DNA of 64,000 bases, taken from contig CAVRIA010000023.1 in assembly GCA_963721115.1 (NCBI GenBank), forward strand, positions 40,238-104,237, given 5' to 3'. Origin of the DNA: CAVRIA01 sp963721115. GTDB taxonomy: Bacteria; Desulfobacterota; Binatia; HRBIN30; CADEER01. The stretch's first letter is position 1. Every line of letters begins with the position of its first letter. Below are positions 55,601 through 62,228 of the stretch, one piece after another. The translations under genes and the position numbers were made by a program. Below the pieces are notes generated by a model. It was not told where the DNA came from, searched no databases, and saw nothing but the letters and a program-made list of their open reading frames with translations.

Positions 55601-56861
55601 CGACACGATCCAGGTCATCGCCACCGCCCGGGACAACCATTCGATGAAGGAGATCTCGCTGGCCGCCACCGGTCCCGTCGAGGCCGTCGACGAGATGCAG
55701 ACATACGGATGCAACCCGCTGTTTCCCTTGCAGACGAGCCGCAACTGCCAGACATCGTTCGCCCTGCGGGTGGTCGCGTCGGGACGCGACCCGGTCGTGG
55801 TTGCGGCGACGGCCGTCGACGAGTCCGGCAACCGCAGCGCCCCGGCCGAGCTGAGCTTTGCCCTCGCCCTGGGCGACGTCGGCGGTACCGTGTACGATGC
55901 CGCGAGCGACGAGCCGATCCCCGGAGTGACCGTGCAGCTCCTCGATCTCGGCGGCTCGGTCGTCGACGAGGTCGTCTCCGGCGGCGGCGGCTTCTTCTTC
56001 GGGGACGTCCCGGCGGGCAGCTACACGCTGCGCGCGACGGCGTCGGGCTATCGCTCCGGAAGCGAGACGGTGATGTTGGAGGCCGGTGACGACCTCGATC
56101 TGGCGATCCTTCTGCAACCCCTGAACGGACCGGGACGGCTGCGCGTCCTGGTGCGAATGAGGCACCCGGACTCCGCCGCCACACCGGTCGCGGAGGCGAC
56201 CGTCGCCGTTCTCGACCGCGATCTGGTCGCGATCACGCAGGGCCGCAGCGGCAGCGACGGGGAGGTTCTGCTCGAAGGCCTTCCCGCAGGCGAGTACGTC
56301 TGGCTGGCCGGAGCTCCGGGGCTGGCCCAGGCCGTCCGCCGATTCGACGTCACCGACAGTGGCGGGCTCACCAATCAGGCCGCCGACCTCTACCCGGCCA
56401 ACCCGTCCTGCGCCAGTGATCTGTCGCGGTTCAAGGTGACGAACGGCCGCACGGCGTTCGGCAATCTGCTCGACTTCTTCGAGCTCGATGCGACCGCGCT
56501 CTTCCAGCTTCGCTTGACCCAGATCCTCCATCACCCCGACGCGGCGGTGGTGTGCGTCGACGGCAACCCCCTTCGACCGACCGTGGGCTGGCACCGCCCC
56601 TGGGCGAACGACCTGAGCCTCCACCCCCCGGTCGACGTGCTGCGCTTCAGCGCGTTCGAGAACGTCATCGGCAGCTCGAACACGTTGTTCAATCTCGTTT
56701 CGGACGGCGAGATCCTGCCGCCGGTCGCCTACGGCGACGCGAGCCAGGGGCGTGACGAGGGCCCGTTTGGCGACGGTACGCCCCCCAACCTGACGCCGGG
56801 CAAGCCCTACTTCATCACCGTGGACTCGATCACCGTGACGCTGGAGTTCGAGCCGCGCTGA
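52665..56861 (+). CDS. Large secreted multidomain protein (CARDB, dockerin-like, carboxypeptidase-regulatory-like)
   Basis: A 1398-aa exported protein with signal peptide MIRLSMSPVAAFLLGAIVGA inside the first 30 residues. Two CARDB-like beta domains (about 58-150 and 168-284, each with an AERAxLRTGxNxGA start and DETDEGNN or AESIESNN end). A Pro/Thr/Ser linker (290-335). A dockerin-like Ca-binding segment GDGNCSLATTAADVVAHL with CDRDGDVDPDD (345-395). Then IPT/TIG-like and Ig-like segments, an Ala-rich helical stretch (600-665), a Big-like domain (~1000-1075), and a carboxypeptidase regulatory-like domain GGTVYDAASDEPIPGVTVQL. There is no LPxTG, PEP-CTERM or type IX tail. Probably a surface or matrix adhesin; substrate unknown. 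Confidence 0.85.
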   Translation: MSTMMIRLSMSPVAAFLLGAIVGAPIPVDADQALGATSVLRESPATGAASGLVFAGDVEAERAYLRTGGNSGATVTTPAAGQQVVFHLDWNVTGNRGPIQLAVRAVRDGQTFCATVATASPGDLVTTFCNAPWTATSGAHTLRWELDYTELIDETDEGNNSATRAWRTGTELDLAAERAFLRTGPNTGAEVLAPVVGQNVYVHLAWRAIGVPSDLAIPLRAAIDGATICSGTLTVGAVDQTSWCNTPWQASAGEHLLVFELDPGDVIAESIESNNLAQHLWVSGAVPSPTIAPSPTGSPTQPSETPIPPTATPPRTSTPTAVVASSPSPTLGSGPFDVFERGDGNCSLATTAADVVAHLAGLGGASLCDNDDCDRDGDVDPDDVACAAGCLFGPCPVPPNAPEVTSVEAVSVPRVRPLSLVRISALGLGDSEVRLGVSIGGRRGEIVGLEGDGALLALVPNVGPGPHPLTVSVGEIASAPFPVDVDPAEPVGAPDSIADVVDDVVALVDAALAFDAESEFGDAAGIVTAELERVRAELPQALLALQEDPAFTQEFEQQLGERIDASGIPELLRDSLAELAASGQAATAVGPNGTIIAQAGRTVIAAGRAVGAAATATAEALGATVEAGAAGAGATVVGTVATAAGVVLVVGVAGAAVIQDAPLPSAVEPFIVEPGEEIVISGANLGGLLDFEPDLVLRNRKGQTVIVPESVAAGEGFLRFEIPDAAGVCGRMDAYLRVPFLGTTSPNSLPVLIRPVLEEATRELVASPAEKRLELRVKGVAGCEDRSEAGYRSMEGSMASAGVINEPQGTPASRNLISYFLPPLVPGLFEASLTTLFEPMLNGRGTAAFAVESSLTDFPFQCPSVLRLGREFYQCAADIPYLGGGNSQILLELHTLEPGGVAPEDIVETSGGTNGRFVDLMPRAPGKISVSAELRRVDGGLDRLIGRARESAIVEVVDDTPPTVALERDPVSPAVVRPGDTIQVIATARDNHSMKEISLAATGPVEAVDEMQTYGCNPLFPLQTSRNCQTSFALRVVASGRDPVVVAATAVDESGNRSAPAELSFALALGDVGGTVYDAASDEPIPGVTVQLLDLGGSVVDEVVSGGGGFFFGDVPAGSYTLRATASGYRSGSETVMLEAGDDLDLAILLQPLNGPGRLRVLVRMRHPDSAATPVAEATVAVLDRDLVAITQGRSGSDGEVLLEGLPAGEYVWLAGAPGLAQAVRRFDVTDSGGLTNQAADLYPANPSCASDLSRFKVTNGRTAFGNLLDFFELDATALFQLRLTQILHHPDAAVVCVDGNPLRPTVGWHRPWANDLSLHPPVDVLRFSAFENVIGSSNTLFNLVSDGEILPPVAYGDASQGRDEGPFGDGTPPNLTPGKPYFITVDSITVTLEFEPR

Positions 56862-56981
56862 GGCGATCGGCGACGGCTCCGGACCGCCATGGGTCTTTCA
56901 CTGTCGTGCGGTCTACATGGCGAACGCGAGGAGCGCCCACACCGGTACCGTCATCGATGAATCCTCCACTGGAGTGATCGT

Positions 56982-57458
56982 CTATCCTCGGCCGCCGTCC
57001 CGGCCAAAGGAGCGAGAAAACGACCAGGTTCCCCCGACACGGCTCGATCTCTCCTCCGCGCGCCGAGCGTACCACAAGCCGCCGGCCCGGTGCGGAATGA
57101 GGTGTCCCATCGGGGGTACGACCTTCCGCGACTCCCGCGTTGTCAGCGCGACGGTGATGCCGAACACGAGGTGAAGGACCAAGCTGGGATAGACGGTGCT
57201 GAAACCGAGGCTCCACGGAGTCGGGTCCCCGAACGCAAGAGGCAGGAAGAGCGAGTTGACGCCACAGTAGAACGCGATGCCGTACAGAGCCCCGACGAGG
57301 ACGCGCGGCTGGTTCCGCATTCTTCCGAAGAGGAAGAGTAAGGGAACTGCGGCGAACCAGCTGATGACGATGTGCTGGAGGAAGGTCAGGAGATAGTGAA
57401 CGGGAGGCGACTGCGCTCCCACCAGGAGAGCGAGCGTCTTGCGCCCGTACTCGTTCAC
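56982..57458 (-). CDS. Small polytopic membrane protein (YagU/DUF1440-like), probably N-terminally truncated
   Basis: A 158-aa protein with three helices: HYLLTFLQHIVISWFAAVPL, VLVGALYGIAFYCGVNSLFL and VYPSLVLHLVFGITVAL. The ALYG, VNSLFLPL and LHLVFG spacing resembles the C-terminal half of the YagU/DUF1440 group, whose first helix (a Gly/Ala-rich motif) is missing here. The start is GTG 57458; an in-frame TGA lies 40 bases further upstream, so a longer product would need a frameshift. The Arg-rich tail after 120 may be read-through. Moderate to low confidence in family. Confidence 0.5.
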   Translation of the reverse strand: MNEYGRKTLALLVGAQSPPVHYLLTFLQHIVISWFAAVPLLFLFGRMRNQPRVLVGALYGIAFYCGVNSLFLPLAFGDPTPWSLGFSTVYPSLVLHLVFGITVALTTRESRKVVPPMGHLIPHRAGGLWYARRAEERSSRVGGTWSFSRSFGRDGGRG

Positions 57459-57641
57459 CCGCAGTCCGCAGAGCTCGAAACACGGCCGCGAACGGGATCA
57501 TCGCGAGCACCCGCGATGGTTCCGGACCACAGCACGTCACGAAGGCGAACGGCGCACGTCATTTTGCGCGCCCCGCTGGGCTGCAATGATTATGCATGCC
57601 GCCGCAGTCGTCCTCAGCGTCTTCGCGTCTCGGCGCGAGAT

Positions 57642-58155
57642 TCATTCCGCGGATCTCGTCAGACCGCGGCGGGCGCGGGGCGAGAGCGCGGCGACGATCG
57701 CCACGGCGATGCCCGCGCCGATGCACGACTCGATGAAGCGCAGCGCCGCGTTCAGCTTCGGATCGAGCCCCGGGTCCCGCGCCGAGATGACCATGATGAC
57801 CGCCACCGTGATCGAGGCGAGGCGCGCGTGGTCCGGGACGCGCAGCCCCTGACAGAGGAGGACGGTGGCGCCGATCGACGCGGCCATTCCGACGGTGCTG
57901 AACGGCAGCAGCGACAGGTAGACCGCGCTGACGATCGCTCCGATCAGCGTGCCCAGGATGCGCAGCCCGGCCGAGGCCAGGGTGTCCTGCCGCGTCGTCT
58001 GCAGGACGACGAGCCCCGAGATCACGGCCCACAAGGCCCCGATGGTCGACGACCCACCGCCCAGCAGAGCCGTCACGTAGAACCCGCCCAGATAGGCGAG
58101 AAGCGACACCAGGGCGTTCTCGGCGGCGACGCGCAGGGCGGATCTGAATCCTCAT
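57642..58155 (-). pseudogene. FUSC-like membrane protein with an N-terminal frameshift
   Basis: About 170 aa when joined. LVSLLAYLGGFYVTALLGGG and STIGALWAVISGLVVLQTTR followed by LRILGTLIGAIVSAVYLSLL match the FUSC/YccS-type aromatic-acid exporter membrane core, with RFIESCIGAGIAVAIVAALS at the end. ATG 58155 starts MRI in one frame; removing one T of TT (58147-58148 on plus) gives MRIRSALRVAAENALVSLLA, a normal start. Otherwise only GTG 58109 remains. The gene has the length of a single FUSC membrane half; no cytoplasmic half is present. Confidence 0.72.
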
Positions 58156-58340
58156 CGGGCGGCTCCCGGCATCGCGACGCTATACCACTCGCCGCTGCGC
58201 CGGAGTAAAGCCCGGTGGCGCGGTCACTCGATCTCACGAGCCGCGCGTCCCGGCGGCTGGCATTGATCCGCCGCCTGTAAGACAATTGGGACACGTCGGG
58301 CGTCAGGCCGGCGATTTTCGGACATTCCCAAGGAGCCTTC

Positions 58341-59498
58341 ATGCGACGCGACATCTTCAGCGAGGAGCACGAGCTGTTCCGCGATCAGTTTCGGCGCTTC
58401 GCCGCGAAGGAGATCGCCCCCAAGGTCGAAGGGTGGAACGCGCGCGGGACGAGCGACCGCGAGACCTGGCGGCGCGCCGGCCAGGCCGGCTTCCTCGGCG
58501 CCGCCGCGCCCGTCGAGTACGGCGGCGCCGGCGGCGACTTTCTCTACGACGCCATCGTCATGGAGGAGATGGCGCTCCTGCGCGCCCACGCCATGATGAT
58601 CTCGCTGCACTCCGACATCGTCCTGCCCTACATCGAGACCTACGGCAGCGAGGAACAGAAGCGGCGTTACCTGCCCGGCGCCATCAGCGGCGACGTCCTG
58701 CTCGGCATCGCCATGACCGAGCCGGGCACCGGCTCCGACCTCGCCAACGTGCAGACCAAGGCGCGCCGCGACGGCGATTTCTACGTCCTCAACGGGTCGA
58801 AGACCTTCATCTCCAACGGCCAGATCGGCGACCTCTTCGTCGTCGTCGCCAAGACGGATCCGCAGGCGAACCCGCCGCACAAGGGCATCAGCCTGCTGCT
58901 CGTCGAGGCGGACACCCCGGGCTTCGTGCGCGGCCGCAAGCTCGACAAGCTCGGCCTGCGCGGCCAGGACACCAGCGAGCTCGCCTTCGAGGACTGCCGC
59001 GTGCCGGTCGCCAACCTGCTGGGCGAGGAGGGGCAGGGCTTTCGCATGCTGATGGAGAAGCTGCAGCAGGAGCGACTGACCATCTCCGTCGCGTCGGTCG
59101 CCTCCTGCCGCCGCGCCCTCGACGACACCATCGCCTACGCCAAGGAGCGGCGCGCCTTCGGCCAACCGATCGCCGCGTTTCAGAACACGCAGTTCAAGCT
59201 GGCGGAGCTGGCCACCGAGGTCGAGATCGGCCAGGCCTTCGTCGACAAGCTGCTGGTCGCGCACGTGCGCGGGGACGAGATCGTCTCCGAGGTCAGCATG
59301 GCCAAGTGGTGGACGACCGATCTGCAGAAGCGGCTCACCAGCGAGTGCGTGCAGCTGCACGGCGGCTACGGCTTCATGCTCGAGTACCCGATCGCCATGG
59401 ACTACGCCGACGCAGCGGTGCAGTCGATCTACGCCGGCACCAACGAGATCATGAAGGTGATCATCGCCCGCCGTCTCGGACTGGGTGAAGACCGGTGA
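58341..59498 (+). CDS. Acyl-CoA dehydrogenase
   Basis: A 385-aa flavin-dependent acyl-CoA dehydrogenase. IAMTEPGTGSDLANVQTKAR and GSKTFISNGQIGDLFVVVAK are the FAD signatures, and VQLHGGYGFMLEYPIAMDYA with IYAGTNEIMKVIIARRLGL the C-terminal one. The catalytic Glu of short/medium-chain enzymes (IYEGT) is Ala here; the base is more likely the Glu in LQQERLTISVASV, as in long-chain and isovaleryl types. The next gene starts in an overlap (GTGA) or 54 bp on. Beta-oxidation or branched-chain acid degradation is likely. Confidence 0.94.
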   Translation: MRRDIFSEEHELFRDQFRRFAAKEIAPKVEGWNARGTSDRETWRRAGQAGFLGAAAPVEYGGAGGDFLYDAIVMEEMALLRAHAMMISLHSDIVLPYIETYGSEEQKRRYLPGAISGDVLLGIAMTEPGTGSDLANVQTKARRDGDFYVLNGSKTFISNGQIGDLFVVVAKTDPQANPPHKGISLLLVEADTPGFVRGRKLDKLGLRGQDTSELAFEDCRVPVANLLGEEGQGFRMLMEKLQQERLTISVASVASCRRALDDTIAYAKERRAFGQPIAAFQNTQFKLAELATEVEIGQAFVDKLLVAHVRGDEIVSEVSMAKWWTTDLQKRLTSECVQLHGGYGFMLEYPIAMDYADAAVQSIYAGTNEIMKVIIARRLGLGEDR

Positions 59499-59551
59499 GC
59501 GGGTGCAGCCGGTGCGCCGGTGCGTCGTGGCGCGGCGGCGGGCGCGAGGCT

Positions 59552-59971
59552 ATGAAAGTGTCGAGGATGGTGAGTCGGACTGGTGGCGCGCTGCCCGCGC
59601 TGTTGCTCCTGCTGATCGCCGCGACCTCCGGATGCGCGGCGAGGATCGGCCGGGAGGAGCTGTTGAAGCAGATCGAGGCGGGACACCCGCCGCTGATCAT
59701 CGACGTGCGCAGCGACGCCGAGTACGATCGCGACCACGTGCCCGGCGCCGTGCACATTCCCTTCTACTCCGTGTACGGCGAGCGCACGGAGATCGAGCCG
59801 CCCGACGAAAGGCCGATCGTCGTCTACTGCGAGCACGGTCCACGAGCCGGCATCGCCTCCTTCGCCCTCTGGGCGGCCGGGTTCGACTCGGTCTACCTCG
59901 ACGGCCACATGAAGGCGTGGAGGAAAGCCGGCCTGCCGATGCAGTCGGGAGCAAAGCCGGCGGGCGGCTGA
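59552..59971 (+). CDS. Rhodanese-domain lipoprotein
   Basis: A 139-aa exported rhodanese. LLLLLIAATSGCAARIG is a lipoprotein-type signal with Cys in ATSGC. The domain has PPLIIDVRSDAEYDRDHVPG and PIVVYCEHGPRAGIASFALW; the active-site loop Cys begins CEHGPRAG, a six-residue loop fit for sulfur transfer. ATG 59552 gives the signal; an in-frame GTG at 59495 overlaps the acyl-CoA dehydrogenase stop. Its role is likely thiol or sulfide handling in the envelope. Confidence 0.88.
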   Translation: MKVSRMVSRTGGALPALLLLLIAATSGCAARIGREELLKQIEAGHPPLIIDVRSDAEYDRDHVPGAVHIPFYSVYGERTEIEPPDERPIVVYCEHGPRAGIASFALWAAGFDSVYLDGHMKAWRKAGLPMQSGAKPAGG

Positions 59972-60008
59972 CGCCGCTTTGGCTGCAGGCCGCCCCGCCA
60001 CCCCGCCG

Positions 60009-60075
60009 GGTTGTTGGCTGTTGAGTTGTTGGTTGTTGGAGGCTCGGGGACCAACAACCCAACAACTCGACAACC
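60009..60075. terminator. Long CAACAACC-family hairpin
   Basis: GGTTGTTGGCTGTTGAGTTG and GTTGGTTGTTGG pair with CCAACAACCCAACAACTCGA and CAACC on either side of GAGGCTCGGGGA, a stem of about 25 bp with mismatches. It lies 38 bp after the rhodanese stop codon, a good place for termination. It is the longest member of the dispersed family also seen at 2697, 3397, 3908 and 15917. Confidence 0.55.
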
Positions 60076-60212
60076 TTCCACCACCGCCCCCTCCCTTGCT
60101 GACGGGCGTCCGATTTGTCATTGCTGAGCGGCCGGGACGCAGGCGCATGCCGCGCCGTACCACCTCCCGGCAGACCCATCGATTTCGAAACTCGTTCCAG
60201 GGAGGAAGAACC

Positions 60213-61409
60213 ATGCGTACCAGACGTGAAGCAGTCGTCGTGGCCACGGCGCGAACCGGTATGGCCAAGTCGTTCCGCGGCTCGTTCAATCTGACCCGGC
60301 CGGACGACATGGCGGCCGAGTGCATCAAGCAGGTGATGAAGAAGACGCCGAAGCTCGATCCGGCCGAGATCGACGACGTGGTCATCGGCACCGGCTTCCC
60401 CGAAGGGCCGCAGGGATTCAACGTCGGCCGCAACGTTGCGGTGCAGGCCGGGCTGCCGATCACCGTGCCCGGCTCGACCGTCAGCCGTTTCTGCTCGTCG
60501 GGGCTGAACGCCGTCGCGGTGGCGGCGCACATGGTGGAGAACGAGGGAGCCGACGCGGTCATCGGCGGCGGTCTCGAGTCGATCACCATGATGCAGAACG
60601 ACTTCAACAAGAACAATCTGTTCAACCCGTGGCTGATGGAGCACAAGAAGGCGATCTACATGCCGATGGGCATGACGGCGGAGGTCGTCGCCGATCGCTA
60701 CAAGGTCAGCCGCGAGTCGCAGGACGAGTACGCGCTGGCCTCCCAGCAGCGCACCGCCGCCGGGCAGCAGAGCGGCAAGTTCAACGACGAGATCTTTCCG
60801 ATGACGGTCACCATGGAGGTGACCGACAAGCAGACGGGCGAGAAGTCGAAGAAGCAGGCCGTCGTCGACCGCGACGAGTGCAACCGTCCCAACACCACTC
60901 TGGAGGGCCTGCAGAAGCTGCCCGGCGCCTTCAAGGAGGACGGCAGCGTCACCGCCGGCAACTCCTCGCAGTTCTCCGACGGCGCCTCGGTCAACCTGAT
61001 CATGTCGTACGACCGCGCCAAGGCGCTCGGCATCGAGCCGCTCGGCTTCTTCCGCGGCTTCGTCGTCTCCGGCTGCGAGCCCGACGAGATGGGCATCGGC
61101 CCGGTCTTCGCGGTGCCGAAGCTGCTGAAGCGCGCGGGCATGAAGATCGGCGACATCGACATCGTCGAGCTCAACGAGGCCTTCGCCTCGCAGACGGTCT
61201 ATTGCCGTGACAAGCTCGGCATTCCGATGGAGAAGCTCAACCCGAACGGCGGCGCCATCTCGATCGGCCATCCCTACGGCATGACCGGTGCGCGCATGGT
61301 CGGCACCCTGCTGCTCGAGCTGCGCCGCCAGAAGAAGCGCTGGGGCATCGTCACGATGTGCATCGGCGGCGGCATGGGCGCGGCGGGTTTGTTCGAAGCG
61401 GCGGTGTGA
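60213..61409 (+). CDS. Thiolase (acetyl-CoA acyltransferase)
   Basis: A 398-aa classical thiolase. STVSRFCSSGLNAVAVAAHM holds the nucleophilic Cys, NGGAISIGHPYGMTGARMVG the catalytic His and TMCIGGGMGAAGLFEA the second catalytic Cys, so degradative or biosynthetic thiolysis chemistry is intact. ATG 60213 has GGGAGGAAGAACC upstream and yields MRTRREAVVVATARTGMAKS; a longer frame from 59979 crosses the CAACAACC hairpin and is not coding. With the acyl-CoA dehydrogenase it points to beta-oxidation. Confidence 0.94.
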   Translation: MRTRREAVVVATARTGMAKSFRGSFNLTRPDDMAAECIKQVMKKTPKLDPAEIDDVVIGTGFPEGPQGFNVGRNVAVQAGLPITVPGSTVSRFCSSGLNAVAVAAHMVENEGADAVIGGGLESITMMQNDFNKNNLFNPWLMEHKKAIYMPMGMTAEVVADRYKVSRESQDEYALASQQRTAAGQQSGKFNDEIFPMTVTMEVTDKQTGEKSKKQAVVDRDECNRPNTTLEGLQKLPGAFKEDGSVTAGNSSQFSDGASVNLIMSYDRAKALGIEPLGFFRGFVVSGCEPDEMGIGPVFAVPKLLKRAGMKIGDIDIVELNEAFASQTVYCRDKLGIPMEKLNPNGGAISIGHPYGMTGARMVGTLLLELRRQKKRWGIVTMCIGGGMGAAGLFEAAV

Positions 61410-61417
61410 TTCGCCGC

Positions 61418-61489
61418 GTGCTGACGTGCTGACGTGCTGACGTGCTGATGTGCTGACGTGCTGATGTGCTGATGTGCTGACGTGCTGAC
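61418..61489. repeat. Tandem array of nine GTGCTGAC/T octamers
   Basis: Nine perfect 8-bp units, GTGCTGAC (six) or GTGCTGAT (three), follow the thiolase stop codon. A short copy in the other direction is at 41104-41135. No spacer is present, so it is not CRISPR. The rest of the 390-bp gap (61410-61801) holds the MITE-like element below and no convincing gene. Confidence 0.85.
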
Positions 61490-61526
61490 CGGCGATGCAG
61501 TGTTCGGTGTTCGGCGTGACTGAATC

Positions 61527-61697
61527 GGGATCGGAATCGCTATCGGGATCGGAATCGAATCAGATCAATGAGCGGTGCTCGACCGCATCGTAGCCATGCT
61601 GACGAAGCTCGGTCGACGTGGCTACGCAGTCCGCGAGGCTCCGGCCGAGTACTTCGTGGTGGGAATCGATTCCGATGCCGATAGCGATTCCGACCCC
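61527..61697. mobile_element. Second MITE-like inverted-repeat element
   Basis: Arms of about 32 bp, GGGATCGGAATCGCTATCGG on the left (61527-61558) and its near-complement with GATAGCGATTCCGACCCC on the right (61666-61697), match at about 28 positions and enclose 107 bp. A frame at 61575-61850 runs through the right arm (giving a DSDADSDSDP run) and resembles no protein. The arm structure suggests a non-autonomous element or a structured repeat. Confidence 0.5.
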
Positions 61698-61801
61698 GAG
61701 GCGAAAAGAGGGCGAACAACAGCTTGCAGCGGACGCGCCGAAAGGCGCGCCGCTGAAGTACGGCGTTGGAGTGCTGAACTACTGAATCACGGCATCACCG
61801 G

Positions 61802-62203
61802 TCACACCCCGGGCTCGCCGCGGATGACGAACTCCGTCACCTGGTCGTAGGCGTAGCCGCAGAGCGGGTCGGCCAGCGCCATGTCGCGTACCGGCTGCTC
61901 GTACCAGGGGTAGCCGCGGCAGACGAGGGGGCGCGTCGCGTGCGCCTGGCAGCGGCCGTCCTCGGCGAGCTGGTCGCACCAGTACAGGTGCGCGTCCTGC
62001 GGCAGGCGGCGCGTGTAGAAGGGGTTGCGCCGCATGGCCTCCTCGCGTGTCAGCGGATGCCAGTGGCGGGCGGCGAAGGCGTGGTCCGAGGGAATGCCGA
62101 GCGCGGTGGTCAGGGCGGCGATGGCCTGCACCTCCTGCGCGGACTGCTCCAGCGTCAGCACGCGGCAGCAGGCGCCGCACTGGTTGCACAGGTTCGTCTC
62201 CAT
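61802..62203 (-). CDS. YkgJ-family cysteine cluster protein
   Basis: A 133-aa protein with the UPF0153/YkgJ Cys pattern: NLCNQCGACCRVLT near the N-terminus, YWCDQL, GRCQAH, RPLVCRGYPWYEQP and a final Cys in DPLCGYAYD. Eight or more Cys residues imply zinc or Fe-S binding. The function of the family is unknown. It is downstream of, and 25 bp from, the deacylase on the same strand, so they may be cotranscribed. Confidence 0.9.
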   Translation of the reverse strand: METNLCNQCGACCRVLTLEQSAQEVQAIAALTTALGIPSDHAFAARHWHPLTREEAMRRNPFYTRRLPQDAHLYWCDQLAEDGRCQAHATRPLVCRGYPWYEQPVRDMALADPLCGYAYDQVTEFVIRGEPGV

Positions 62204-62228
62204 CGCCGCGGTACGAGGCGTCGCCGAA

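Noticed and set aside
52665..56861. Exosortase H or class GN sortase substrate
   Set aside because: The C-terminus (TVDSITVTLEFEPR) has no motif, helix or basic tail.
61418..61489. CRISPR array
   Set aside because: Octamers are contiguous with no spacers and there are no cas genes.
61575..61850. 91-codon frame after the thiolase
   Set aside because: It runs through the right arm of the inverted-repeat element and into the next gene's antisense; DSDADSDSDP is the translation of the repeat.
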